A stretch of 64,000 bases of DNA from Prochlorococcus sp. AG-347-E23. GTDB lineage: Bacteria > Cyanobacteriota > Cyanobacteriia > PCC-6307 > Cyanobiaceae. Below, piece by piece: positions 10,183 through 18,207 of this stretch (positions are counted from its first letter, which is position 1; each line of letters starts with the position of its first letter). Location: NCBI GenBank assembly GCA_003281685.1, contig QCBH01000007.1, positions 1 through 64,000 on the forward strand, written 5' to 3'. A program made the translations under genes and the position numbers. The notes beneath the pieces were generated by a model. The model was not told where the DNA came from. It saw only the letters and a program-made list of their open reading frames with translations, and did not search any database.

Positions 10183-10680
10183 TTACTTGATTTCATTCTG
10201 TGCGATTTCGTATTTCTCCAATAAATTGTTTACTTCTGCTAGTGCAATCCTTTTTTGACAGGCCGAGTCATATCTATTTACTGCTACTGAAGGTATTGAA
10301 CCTTTGCTTTTCATTTCCCTTATGCCAGTTTCTAAACACTGAAAAGCAACACTCGAGAGATCACGACCCTCTGCTGCGGCCCAAACTTTCAAAAGATAAG
10401 TAAGATTTGAAGGTACTGAGATTTGTACTTTGTTTGAGTTTGAAGTATTTAATGCGATATCATCAAGACTAATTTCTTTCGAGGAAATAGTTTCTTTAAC
10501 CTTTTTCTTCAAAAATTTTACTTGGCTTATAGCGTCCTCTTTATTATTTATTTTTTGCTCTATTGCAAATAACTCTTCTTCAGAGTTAATTAAAGCTTCT
10601 AATGCCCATTTAGCATCATCTTTCGCAACAGCGGTTCTATCAAGCCATTCATCTCTTATTTTTGACCAATTACTAGGCAT
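10183..10680 (-). CDS. Ribbon-helix-helix (CopG/Arc-like) DNA-binding protein
   Basis: It has 165 residues. Residues ~85-120 form a likely ribbon-helix-helix unit: a short strand KVQISVPSN, then helices across LTYLLKVWAAAEGRDLSSVAFQCLETGI. Such proteins bind DNA through the strand as dimers. The N-terminal third looks helical, possibly a coiled coil. The region just upstream holds an array of TCTA/TAGA inverted repeats in helical phase, so it probably represses its own two-gene operon. The arrangement resembles antitoxin-effector or plasmid-control pairs, but I cannot show toxicity. Confidence 0.65.
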   Translation of the reverse strand: MPSNWSKIRDEWLDRTAVAKDDAKWALEALINSEEELFAIEQKINNKEDAISQVKFLKKKVKETISSKEISLDDIALNTSNSNKVQISVPSNLTYLLKVWAAAEGRDLSSVAFQCLETGIREMKSKGSIPSVAVNRYDSACQKRIALAEVNNLLEKYEIAQNEIK

Positions 10681-10710
10681 AAGCTTTATGAGATAATTCT
10701 ATAATAAATA

Positions 10711-10757
10711 AATCTAAATAGATTGTCTACAAATTCTAAATAGATTTAATATAGATT
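10711..10757. promoter_or_regulatory. Phased inverted-repeat operator array upstream of the RHH operon
   Basis: Site 1 is AATCTA-AA-TAGATT (10711-10724), a perfect 6-base inverted repeat. Site 2 is ATTCTA-AA-TAGATT (10733-10746), with one mismatch. A half-site TAGATT follows at 10752-10757. The TAGATT elements begin at 10719, 10741 and 10752, spacings of 22 and 11 bases, which place them on one face of the helix. The array lies 30-77 bases upstream of the RHH start codon. Autoregulation is inferred. Confidence 0.65.
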
Positions 10758-10946
10758 GTAAAAATTATGAATTTAATTTTAATAATTTCTCATTTTAGAA
10801 ATAATTTTTTACAAAAATTGAATTGCAGAATCTATCCAATATGATCTTAGAGATATTTTTTTTGTGAATTGAAAACGGTATATTAGAAAATTCAATCTTC
10901 TTTAAATTCTAGTTATTTGTTTATTTAATTAAAGACTGCTGAGCTT

Positions 10947-11336
10947 TTAATCTCTTTCAATAAGTTCAATTTTATAACCATCAGGATCCTCAACAAAAGC
11001 CAAGACAGTAGTACTGTTTTTCATTGTTTTAGGTTTGGTTGTTATTTTGCAACCATTATTTTCTAATCCTTGGCAAATTAGATGAATATCTTTTACTCCA
11101 ATAGCTATATGACCATATTTATCTCCAAGCTCATAGTCTTCAGACTTTTTGTCCCAGTTATAAGTTAATTCAATTACTGTGTTTTCTTTTTCTGAGCCAT
11201 AACCAACAAATGCCAAAGTGAATTTCCCATGAGGGTAATCCTTTTTTCTTAATAAATTCATTCCTAATCTATTGACGTAGAAATCAATGGATTTATCTAA
11301 ATCTCCAACTCTCAACATTGTATGTAGAATACGCAT
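10947..11336 (-). CDS. gloA: Lactoylglutathione lyase (glyoxalase I)
   Basis: It isomerises the methylglyoxal-glutathione adduct to S-lactoylglutathione, detoxifying methylglyoxal in the cytoplasm. The 129 residues match bacterial GloA. It opens with the standard [19 protein letters not shown], whose His is a metal ligand, and has TVIELTYNW (ligand Glu), [10 protein letters not shown] (ligand His) and the closing [12 protein letters not shown] (ligand Glu). All four metal ligands are present. It starts with ATG. Confidence 0.95.
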   Translation of the reverse strand: MRILHTMLRVGDLDKSIDFYVNRLGMNLLRKKDYPHGKFTLAFVGYGSEKENTVIELTYNWDKKSEDYELGDKYGHIAIGVKDIHLICQGLENNGCKITTKPKTMKNSTTVLAFVEDPDGYKIELIERD

Positions 11337-11468
11337 TTTGAATTATGAACCTTAATCAATTATCTAACATTTAATAATCATCTGCCAAAATTGAATTTTT
11401 CGAGGATTAGTTTTTTTTAAGTTCAGAAAAATTAGGCTAAAATGTGAATACGAAATTTCAATAGTATA

Positions 11469-11903
11469 TTGAATCAGATATTTCAGAGACTCTCATCAGT
11501 ATTTATGTATACTTTGCCATTAAAGGCATCAATACCTTTTGGATCTTATTTTTTCTATAAATATTCATTTTTAAAAATACTATTATTACTAACTTTCCCG
11601 ATAGCAATAATTGAAAAATCTTTGCCTTTTGGTAGTTTTTTATTATTTATTATTTTGTTTGCTGGATTAGCAAGAAATCCAAATGTTCCCTATTTCGTTA
11701 GATATAACGCATGCCAAGCATTACTTATTGATATTGCTTTGATAATAATTTCATATTTATTTAGAATATTTCCCATAGTTGAATTAGGCTCAATAATTTT
11801 TATATTTACACTATGTATTTTTATTTATTCGATTTCTAAATGTATTTATGGAGTTGAACCTGAAATACCCTTAATTAGTAAATCTGTAAGAATGCAAATT
11901 TAA
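11469..11903 (+). CDS. Tic20/Ycf60-like membrane protein
   Basis: It has 144 residues and about four hydrophobic segments (~25-45, 50-68, 85-105, 108-128). The stretch RNPNVPYFVRYNACQALLIDI matches the conserved core of the Tic20 family, whose plant members form part of the chloroplast inner-envelope protein import channel. The role in cyanobacteria is not settled. The first possible start is TTG at 11469; an ATG at 11505 would still keep all membrane segments. Confidence 0.75.
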   Translation: MNQIFQRLSSVFMYTLPLKASIPFGSYFFYKYSFLKILLLLTFPIAIIEKSLPFGSFLLFIILFAGLARNPNVPYFVRYNACQALLIDIALIIISYLFRIFPIVELGSIIFIFTLCIFIYSISKCIYGVEPEIPLISKSVRMQI

Positions 11904-11930
11904 AAAGATTTATAGATTTACTTACTTTTT

Positions 11931-12260
11931 TCAGCACTCATTCAGAATTGATTCCCATCTTTGTTGACTTGCCTTTATTGCTTGCATTGGTGGATTAGCC
12001 CCCTCAATTTCAAAGGCCTTAATTAAGGATTTATTAGCTAATAGGCCTAATCTTGCAGCCTCTCTTTGCCTAGAACATACTTTTTTTCTTGACCCCTCTT
12101 TTAGACTATTTTCGATTTCTTTTAGAATTTGGCTAGCTTCATTCGATTTAGAATAAAAATCATTCATGTAAACATCAAGTGCTGTATCAGCAAGGCTTTC
12201 AACTGGAGAAATTATTGTGACTAAGCACATTATAAAACTTGCAAATACAAATTTTTCCAT
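11931..12260 (-). CDS. Small exported protein of unknown function
   Basis: It has 109 residues with a signal peptide (hydrophobic ~3-20, cleavage probably near SLADTALD). The mature part is helical and has two cysteines, one in KKVCSRQREAARLG and one at the C-terminal end (NEC), which may pair. I know of no characterised relative. It lies 7 bases downstream of the membrane-protein gene on the same strand, so they probably share a transcript. Confidence 0.7.
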   Translation of the reverse strand: MEKFVFASFIMCLVTIISPVESLADTALDVYMNDFYSKSNEASQILKEIENSLKEGSRKKVCSRQREAARLGLLANKSLIKAFEIEGANPPMQAIKASQQRWESILNEC

Positions 12261-12267
12261 AAGAATC

Positions 12268-12852
12268 TTAAGTAAATTTTTTGTCCGATCTCTTTAAAAC
12301 TAAGTAAAAGGTAAGAACGCTAATTGTTCCAGATGGGCCTATTAAAACATGCCAAAATTGATCGCCACTAATTGATAGTCTTGTTCCAAAGAAAGTCGTA
12401 AAAAAAATACCAAAAATTGGGTAAAGGATAAAAAGCCAATCTTTAAAAACTTTTTGCCAATTTATAATTAGAAGGATACTTATAATTACTTGAAAAAGAA
12501 GAGCAATAGTTTTACCAAATAAAAAATATGACATTATTGAACATAAAGAAATGCAAAAATTAGTTTTTTGAATAAATTTATTTTTTATAACTGATATTGA
12601 TAAACATGTTAGACCTAAAGATAAGAAAGAATAAAATAACCAATTAAATAAAGAGGAATGATCTACATAAATCCAAGATGTTTGGGTATGATCGATCATT
12701 TCAGAAATCGATGCTAATCCTAAAAAAATGAAACCGAAAGGTATCAGTTCGTTCTTGCGAATGTGTTTAAATTTTTTGATCGATCTAATTCCTAATAATA
12801 TTGGGATGATTGCCGCTTGAAGATGTGCAAAAAATAAAATTGAAAAAAACAA
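12268..12852 (-). CDS. Multi-pass membrane protein, unknown function
   Basis: It has 194 residues with about seven hydrophobic segments, beginning directly at the N-terminus. It has several polar/His positions between helices (MIDHTQTSWIYVDHS and GDQFWHVLIGPSG), a distribution that recalls seven-helix hydrolase-like or heme-binding membrane proteins, but I cannot place it in a family. It is followed by a short exported protein in the same direction. Confidence 0.65.
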   Translation of the reverse strand: MFFSILFFAHLQAAIIPILLGIRSIKKFKHIRKNELIPFGFIFLGLASISEMIDHTQTSWIYVDHSSLFNWLFYSFLSLGLTCLSISVIKNKFIQKTNFCISLCSIMSYFLFGKTIALLFQVIISILLIINWQKVFKDWLFILYPIFGIFFTTFFGTRLSISGDQFWHVLIGPSGTISVLTFYLVLKRSDKKFT

Positions 12853-12902
12853 ATTAATTTTAAACCTCGATTCAATACTAATTTTTATCAGAAATATATT
12901 AT

Positions 12903-13106
12903 TTAGTTATTTAAAAGAGAAATGTACCATTGCGCAACCACTATTATCAAAATTGTAAGAACAAAAGGAAAAGCAGGATATCGCGTTTGAAAGTCTGCAG
13001 CAGGCCAGGGTGACCATGAGATAAGCCTACCTTGAATTTTTTCGGGACTATTAGATTTTTTGGTTGTTGAAGTTGCAAAGTTGTCGTTAGCGAAACCTTT
13101 ATTCAT
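12903..13106 (-). CDS. Small single-helix membrane protein
   Basis: It has 67 residues from an ATG at 13106 (a TTG four codons upstream is less likely). The N-terminal half is polar; a conserved-looking WSPWPAADFQTRYPAFP leads into one C-terminal membrane helix ending at the stop. The arrangement resembles small photosystem or NDH accessory subunits, but there is no chlorophyll-binding ExxNxR motif, so it is not an Hli protein. Confidence 0.6.
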   Translation of the reverse strand: MNKGFANDNFATSTTKKSNSPEKIQGRLISWSPWPAADFQTRYPAFPFVLTILIIVVAQWYISLLNN

Positions 13107-13239
13107 TGTTCTGATCAAAAATTTAATACTATATTAAGCGAAGAGAAATGCTAAACGAGACGTAATCTCAAATTTGCTTTTGTTATCAAAGTAGTTTTGA
13201 TATAAAGTCTAGGTATTGAAAATATAAATCACTTTGAAA

Positions 13240-13673
13240 TCAGGTCCAAGGATAGCCTTTCCAATTTAGATGTTTTGTATTTGTGACCCTCACCATTCCT
13301 CCACCAATAAGGGCACAAAAAAAAATATTTTCTTTAAAGACATCAATACTTCCAAATACTAAGAAAAGACCAAAAATCATCATGAAGAAAGATATTTTGT
13401 CGTTTTTTGTGGCTTTACGATGATAGTTAGAAGACTGATATAGTGCTTTGTCAGAAAAACAACTAAAAATACCATCTCTTCAAAAGTTTTAGAATTGCAA
13501 ACTTCACACCCATTTGCTTTAATTTCATTCAACATCTAATCTGCAGCCTCATGATGTGAAGATGCATTAGAACAACAGATTGTAGGGATTCTTTCCCAAC
13601 AACTAAAATCAGAGTTCCACCTAATAAAAAATAGTAAATGATCTGTTTTTAAAGTAGGAGGTCTTTCACGCAT
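13240..13673 (-). pseudogene. Decayed gene: in-frame TAG plus a frameshift
   Basis: From an ATG at 13673 the frame gives a plausible protein (HLLFFIRWNSDFSCWERIP, CCSNASSHHEAAD), then hits TAG at 13536-13538. The same frame continues at once as MLNEIKANGCEVCNSKTFEE. Sense is then lost and a neighbouring frame takes over with DGIFSCFSDKALYQ, continues through a membrane helix and ends NWKGYPWT at the stop 13240-13242. Repairing both lesions would give one protein of about 140 residues. The last part could instead be a separate short gene starting at one of the internal ATGs. Its 5' end overlaps the upstream gene by 25 bases. Confidence 0.55.
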
Positions 13674-13987
13674 TTTTTTGCTTCTTCCAAATCAAAAAAA
13701 TCCTTTCTTTCTCCATATGATTCCGATTTGAATTCACAAACATAGTAATACTCTTTTTTTATATTTTTCTCATTTGGTTTGCCTTTCTTATGTCTCATAA
13801 AAGTAGCTACTTCTATCGTGTCAGGAGGGTTGGAACTTTTTAACTTAAAATGTTTTTTCGAAAATGATATATAATGATCCTCCTCTTTTTCTTTTGGTCT
13901 TTCTTTGCTAAATAAAAAGCTAAAAGCAATAAAAAAAGCATCTTCTATACAGTAAAACCTCTTTATTTGAGAACTTTGTTTCTGCAT
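13649..13987 (-). CDS. Hypothetical protein, highly charged
   Basis: It has 112 residues, rich in Lys, Glu and aromatic residues, with no signal peptide. The C-terminal half (YYYVCEFKSESYGERKDFF, then DLEEAKKCVKDLLL) looks like a small alpha/beta domain. I do not recognise it. It starts with ATG at 13987 and sits in a short-gene stretch between the tRNA-Ser gene and a decayed gene, a common place for strain-variable genes. Confidence 0.5.
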   Translation of the reverse strand: MQKQSSQIKRFYCIEDAFFIAFSFLFSKERPKEKEEDHYISFSKKHFKLKSSNPPDTIEVATFMRHKKGKPNEKNIKKEYYYVCEFKSESYGERKDFFDLEEAKKCVKDLLL

Positions 13988-13990
13988 TAT

Positions 13991-14098
13991 TTAAAAATAT
14001 AAAACTATAAAAAGAACACATATCCCTCCAATTGTAAATCGATTGTCAGCCAAATTTCTCTTTGATTGCTGTGCCGAATCGGTACCACTTTTCTTCAT
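13991..14098 (-). CDS. Possible 35-residue membrane peptide
   Basis: From the ATG at 14098 the frame encodes a polar stretch (MKKSGTDSAQQSKRNLADNR) followed by one short hydrophobic segment ending at the stop. The frame is open further upstream, but that part has no coding character. There is no clear ribosome-binding site. Low confidence. Confidence 0.3.
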   Translation of the reverse strand: MKKSGTDSAQQSKRNLADNRFTIGGICVLFIVLYF

Positions 14099-14202
14099 CT
14101 GATTACGTGAAATAATGTGAAATTTCGTGAAAAATAATCGAAAATAATAAGCAATAAAAAACTCCCTAAGGAGCAATTTTCATAAAAGTCAGTTTTAGAC
14201 AA

Positions 14203-14289
14203 CGGAGGGGGTGGGATTCGAACCCACGGTGCCCTTGCAGACACGCTAGTTTTCAAGACTAGAGCCTTAAACCACTCGACCACCCCTCC
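14203..14289 (-). tRNA. tRNA-Ser (anticodon UGA)
   Basis: Read on the minus strand, the 7-base acceptor stem GGAGGGG pairs with CCCCTCC and a discriminator G follows. The anticodon stem CTAGT/ACTAG encloses the loop CTTGAAA with anticodon TGA. A long variable arm, typical of serine tRNAs, precedes the T arm GTGGGTTCGAATCCCAC. The 3' CCA is not encoded. Confidence 0.96.
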
Positions 14290-14501
14290 AAAGGTTCTTC
14301 AGTTTTATTTAACTTAAAAACTATAACATAAGAAATTTGTCACAGTCTATAAATTCAAAGATTTAAAAATTATTTCAAGAAACTAATTTGAGATAGGAAC
14401 TTTTATTAAAAATGATGAGTTAAATCGTTATAACAATCTATTATTATTCAAATTTAGTCCACAAAATGAGTCCACAAAAAATTAGTCTGCTTTCAAAAAA
14501 A

Positions 14502-14651
14502 TCACCCAAAGTTGACATTTTGTTGAAATAAACCAAATAAGTTATTCCCAACTATGGCAGCGATTATTAAAACGAAGGCAACTATGGCGAAAAGAGCGCT
14601 AACATCTTTTATGTCATAAGGTGCTTTAAATAAAGGTTTTTGGTCTGCCAT
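14502..14651 (-). CDS. Small membrane protein, 49 residues
   Basis: It runs from ATG at 14651 to TGA at 14502-14504. The N-terminus MADQKPLFKAPYDIKDVS is polar and is followed by one hydrophobic helix (ALFAIVAFVLIIAAIVG) and a short tail. The size and layout resemble small thylakoid subunits. I cannot assign a family. It stands alone between the tRNA gene and a strong terminator. Confidence 0.6.
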   Translation of the reverse strand: MADQKPLFKAPYDIKDVSALFAIVAFVLIIAAIVGNNLFGLFQQNVNFG

Positions 14652-14739
14652 TGTTATCTAATATATAAATGCAATTGAATCATATTATTTTAATGCTTGT
14701 GAGAAGTTTTAAGTTATTTTTTAGTCTAAGAATGGATAA

Positions 14740-14766
14740 TAAAAAAGCCACTAAAAGTGGCTTTTT
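14740..14766. terminator. Rho-independent terminator, usable in both directions
   Basis: AAAAAAGCCACT-AAA-AGTGGCTTTTT forms a perfect stem with A- and T-runs on both sides. On the minus strand it ends the short transcript of the 33-codon DUF4278-like gene. Confidence 0.9.
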
Positions 14767-14785
14767 ATTTTAATGGTTAAAAAAA

Positions 14786-14887
14786 CTAGCTTGTGTAAGC
14801 TTTCCCTCTGTAAGTTAGTTCATTGTGCTGCTTTTTAGCGGCTTCTTTGTTCTGGACGTACTTTTGTCCTCTGTAAATTAGAGTCAT
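14786..14887 (-). CDS. 33-residue peptide with DUF4278-like repeats
   Basis: It runs from ATG at 14887 to TAG at 14786-14788. The peptide contains two copies of the LxYRGxxY motif, LIYRGQKY near the start and LTYRGKAY near the end, which is the signature of DUF4278. A GGAG ribosome-binding site lies 6 bases before the ATG. The gene is flanked by a structured leader and a strong terminator, so the transcript would be about 245 bases. From memory, a Prochlorococcus transcript of this size and peptide length was described among the Yfr RNAs (Yfr6); I cannot verify the match here. Confidence 0.7.
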   Translation of the reverse strand: MTLIYRGQKYVQNKEAAKKQHNELTYRGKAYTS

Positions 14888-14987
14888 TTTTTTAGCTCCG
14901 GTTTCGCTTAAGTCCCCGTTCCATGGCTCAAGTCGATTTGCGGCTTGCTATACGCAAGTTGAACGCTTTGGTAGCGGTTGCTACAAA
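14888..14987 (-). ncRNA. Structured, GC-rich leader ahead of the 33-codon gene
   Basis: On the minus strand, downstream of a TATTAT-like -10, the leader has three successive hairpins: GTAGC-AACC-GCTAC, CTTGC-GTATA-GCAAG, and CTTGAG pairing with CTTAAG. The base composition is far more GC-rich than the surrounding spacer. This suggests a folded 5' UTR or a dual-function small RNA rather than an ordinary leader. Confidence 0.55.
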
Positions 14988-15192
14988 TTTATAATAACAT
15001 CCATTAAAATTATTTGTCTAGGTTTTTAATAAATAAACTTAATATATTTATGATTGATTAGGTTTCTTATAAAAATATTTATCTTAATCCCGGCTTAATT
15101 GCTTACAGGTTACATTTTGTTCGTTTTTGAGAAGTATTTTTTATTTAATGGACTTTTAAATGTAAAATTCTTAAGATTATAAAATTTGTTTT

Positions 15193-15387
15193 ATGTTTTC
15201 TAGAAGCAAAAAACCTACAGTAAAAAAATCTGCAATAGTTGAAGAGACTCCATTATTTGCTCAATTATTACCATTCGCAAACAGAATGAATGATAAGGTC
15301 CAATTGGTAAATGCTTTGGCTTTTACTTTTATTATGGGATTCTCAATTTTTGGAATTGCTCTATGGAAACTATCGGGACTGACCTAA
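15193..15387 (+). CDS. Small single-helix membrane protein
   Basis: It has 64 residues. A basic N-terminus (MFSRSKKPTVKKSA) leads to a polar middle and one C-terminal membrane helix (ALAFTFIMGFSIFGIALW). The segment FAQLLPFANRMNDKVQLVNA looks conserved-type and amphipathic. Its layout resembles small photosynthetic-complex subunits, but I cannot name it. The last 4 bases overlap the end of the convergent gene. Confidence 0.65.
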   Translation: MFSRSKKPTVKKSAIVEETPLFAQLLPFANRMNDKVQLVNALAFTFIMGFSIFGIALWKLSGLT

Positions 15388-15650
15388 TTATTTAATTTTT
15401 CCAAAGCATCAATTTTTGATTCTTTGTTTTCAATTATGGTTATTAACCATCTAGAGGCTAGGCCTCTAGATATTGATCTATTTTTTAGAAATCTACATAT
15501 ATATACGTGTAGATTTTTTTCGTTTTTGGAGTTAAATTTTTCCTCAAAATCTAAGATATCCTCTTCAGATGTTCTTTTTCTTAGCTCATCCACCAATGCA
15601 TGACTAGAGGAATCATTAAAAAAGTTCCCAATATTTAAGCTTAATGTCAT
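15384..15650 (-). CDS. Hypothetical soluble protein, 88 residues
   Basis: Predicted all-helical and charged. The segment FLKNRSISRGLASRWLI is the most distinctive part. No motif is recognised and there is no signal peptide. It starts with ATG at 15650, converges with the small membrane protein gene, and lies in the same direction as nrdJ but about 90 bases beyond the nrdJ stop on its upstream side. Confidence 0.55.
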   Translation of the reverse strand: MTLSLNIGNFFNDSSSHALVDELRKRTSEEDILDFEEKFNSKNEKNLHVYICRFLKNRSISRGLASRWLITIIENKESKIDALEKLNN

Positions 15651-15738
15651 AAATAATTTATGTCCCTATTTAAGAGGTAGCCATAAATTAAATTTTTAAA
15701 AACTAATTTATATTTTTTATTTACAAATAATTCAAAAT

Positions 15739-18072
15739 TTAATCTTTTGGTTTGGCAAGAGGAAGTAAGCACTTATCTGAATCACAACCTGCTGGTCCTG
15801 CTTCAGATAGTTCTCCAACATCATATTTATTAAGAGCGTCAAAGAAATCGTTATTGACTTTCCTTTCTAATACTTTATTCTGCAATGATATATATTCCTC
15901 TTTATTTATTGGTTCAAAGGGTAATCTCGGGAAAGTGGCGTTAGCACTAAATCTAGCCAGCAATGCTGCTGAAATATATCCCTCATTATTTTCTATTGCA
16001 TTATGAATAGCCTTAGCTAAATCCTCGATTTCATTTTCTCTAAATTCTACGGTTGCAGAGGTATTATGCTCTGTATAAAATTTCTGCACTTGCATGTAAA
16101 AATCAAATTGAGCTAATGCTGAGAAATTATTGATGTCTATTTGGTCTGCGCCGTCTATATTTGCCCAACTAACTTCTGTAGGAATTTCAACTAACCATTC
16201 TGTACATCTTGGATCAAATGGATTATCGAGCAAGCAACCATTTTCATCTTTATCAGATTGAGATGGAACAACTGAGTAACCATAATCCATGCAAGCTAAA
16301 GCGATTGGGTCATTTTTCCTGAAAGTTATTCTTCTTATGAATCTTTGAGCCTTTGGAGGATGCCATCCTGGAGCTGCTCCAGTAAGAAGACTTTTAGTTC
16401 CAGCTGGCTGAACTGTTGTGCATCTATTTGGTCTCCTTAGATTATGCTTATCACAATATTCCCATACAGTTTCTTTTACTATTTTTCTCCAAGAATCTAA
16501 GAATTTAGCTTCCTTTTCTTTGAAGGCCTTCCCTTCTTCGCTATTTGGCCTTCCTGCTTCCCACCATTTCAACCATGGCGTTCCAAAGGCATGGACACAA
16601 AAATCAAATAATCCAGTGAAACTTACTCCTACGATAGGATCATATTCCCTACTTTTTCTGTAACGCTCAACTTCAAATTCATGATTAAGTAAACATGCTA
16701 CAGAAAGAGCGGCTGCTTTAAAAGCTTTTTTTTGCTCTTCAAAATTTCCTGGATCAATCTGATTTAAATGAACTTCAGCTAAATTGCAATGGAAATCATT
16801 TCCCAAGATCTCCCCACAAGGGTTAAGTCCATATCGGCTCATCCTGTGGTCTAACTCTTCTTCTGAAAAAGGACCATAACTACTATTTATCCAATTTCTC
16901 GCTTCATCCTTGCCTTGTTCTGAGTAGATTTCAATAAATTCCTTTCTCAATTCATCATCTTTGAGAATATCTGCATTTGACCTTGCGATTGCTTCTGGAG
17001 CAAATTGAATGGCTCCCTCACCTGAATGGAATTGTTTTGTTACTGCATCCAAAACAGTTTGGTAAGTGGGTTTTGCATGGTAAACCCTAGTATGATTGGC
17101 CATTCTGAGGGCATCTTTTTCAGGATCTATTCTCCAATTACCATTCTCATCTTGACTCCATAAATTTTCTTTTGCTGATGCGGCTTCCTTATCATCTGAA
17201 GCAAATTGTCTCATTCCAGCACTTCTTCTTATATTCCCAGCAACTATGGTTACTGCAGCTTCATCAATTAATAAACAACACTCTACTGTACTTAATTTCC
17301 TACCAATTGCCTTTCCAAGAAGCGATGCGACTCTAGAGTAAAGATCTTTTAATTTGATAGGGTTTGCCATACCACCAAAACCTTTTAATGATTCTCCAGC
17401 AGGCCTTATATCTTCCAAATCAATATAAACATCAATTTCTCTTTCAAGACTCTCGTTACTTGATGCCTCAAGAAGATATTTATAGCTATCTACCCATCCT
17501 CTTCTGCTATCTCCAACTTTGATATGCAGATCTTTTCCTTTAATTTCTAATGATGACTTTTCTTCTCTTTGATCTTTAGGAGTTATTCCAACTTCACTGA
17601 CTGATTTAATATTTATTTTGTTAATTACCGTAGGAAGATTATTTATAAAATGAGGCTCAATTATTGCACCTGTTCCACATCCCATCATTGCTAAGTCCAT
17701 CATTAATGCGAAGGCTTCCCAATCAATTAAGTTTGTTGAGGTACAGTTATATGCTCCTGAGAAATTTTGGTTCTTATTAATCCAAGGGGTTCCGCCTATC
17801 CATAACCATCTTCCTGAAGGTTGAGCTTTTTGGTTACTTTGCATCTCTCTCATTAGGATTAATTCTTCTTCAGAAAGTTTTCCTAATTCTTTTAATCCCG
17901 ATAAATTCCTTTCGCCTACTTCGCTCCAGTTCTCCCTTTTGCCAGATGAAGTTTTTCTACTATAAGATCTGAAAAATACTGGATAAGAAGCTGGCGCAGT
18001 CTTTGGAAAATCATCTTTTTTAAGATTATTGGAATTGCTCTCTGAAGAAGCTTTATTTGGTGCAACAGTCAC
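15739..18072 (-). CDS. nrdJ: Class II (adenosylcobalamin-dependent) ribonucleotide reductase
   Basis: It reduces ribonucleotides to deoxyribonucleotides using coenzyme B12 as radical source, without oxygen or a di-iron subunit. The 777 residues fit the monomeric NrdJ branch. Visible landmarks are YNCTST (first redox Cys, residue ~120), NPCGEILGNDFHCNL (radical Cys, Asn and Glu with the second redox Cys region), PAGTKSLLTGAAPGWHPP (substrate loop), and the C-terminal CDSDKCLLPL pair that passes electrons from thioredoxin. It starts with ATG. No cobalamin riboswitch is visible upstream; a 7-base inverted repeat lies at 18108-18144. Confidence 0.95.
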   Translation of the reverse strand: MTVAPNKASSESNSNNLKKDDFPKTAPASYPVFFRSYSRKTSSGKRENWSEVGERNLSGLKELGKLSEEELILMREMQSNQKAQPSGRWLWIGGTPWINKNQNFSGAYNCTSTNLIDWEAFALMMDLAMMGCGTGAIIEPHFINNLPTVINKINIKSVSEVGITPKDQREEKSSLEIKGKDLHIKVGDSRRGWVDSYKYLLEASSNESLEREIDVYIDLEDIRPAGESLKGFGGMANPIKLKDLYSRVASLLGKAIGRKLSTVECCLLIDEAAVTIVAGNIRRSAGMRQFASDDKEAASAKENLWSQDENGNWRIDPEKDALRMANHTRVYHAKPTYQTVLDAVTKQFHSGEGAIQFAPEAIARSNADILKDDELRKEFIEIYSEQGKDEARNWINSSYGPFSEEELDHRMSRYGLNPCGEILGNDFHCNLAEVHLNQIDPGNFEEQKKAFKAAALSVACLLNHEFEVERYRKSREYDPIVGVSFTGLFDFCVHAFGTPWLKWWEAGRPNSEEGKAFKEKEAKFLDSWRKIVKETVWEYCDKHNLRRPNRCTTVQPAGTKSLLTGAAPGWHPPKAQRFIRRITFRKNDPIALACMDYGYSVVPSQSDKDENGCLLDNPFDPRCTEWLVEIPTEVSWANIDGADQIDINNFSALAQFDFYMQVQKFYTEHNTSATVEFRENEIEDLAKAIHNAIENNEGYISAALLARFSANATFPRLPFEPINKEEYISLQNKVLERKVNNDFFDALNKYDVGELSEAGPAGCDSDKCLLPLAKPKD

Positions 18073-18207
18073 GATAAAAAAAAACGTATGTAAATAACCC
18101 GTACTGGAAGAATAACTCTACCTGTGGCGTCTGCAACTATTCTTACCACTATTTAACGGTTTGTGTAGAATTATGTTTAATATGAAATCTTTGTTTCAAG
18201 AAAGAAT

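Noticed and set aside
14095-14283. 62-codon minus-strand ORF
   Set aside because: It reads through the tRNA-Ser gene; the open frame is a by-product of the tRNA sequence.
14456-14479. Tandem AGTCCACAAAA repeat near tRNA-Ser as an integration att site
   Set aside because: Only two 11-base units at a 13-base period, with no match to the tRNA 3' end and no integrase gene in the window.
18073-18207. Cobalamin riboswitch upstream of nrdJ
   Set aside because: Expected for a B12-dependent enzyme, but no B12-box or conserved core can be seen; only a short inverted repeat is present.
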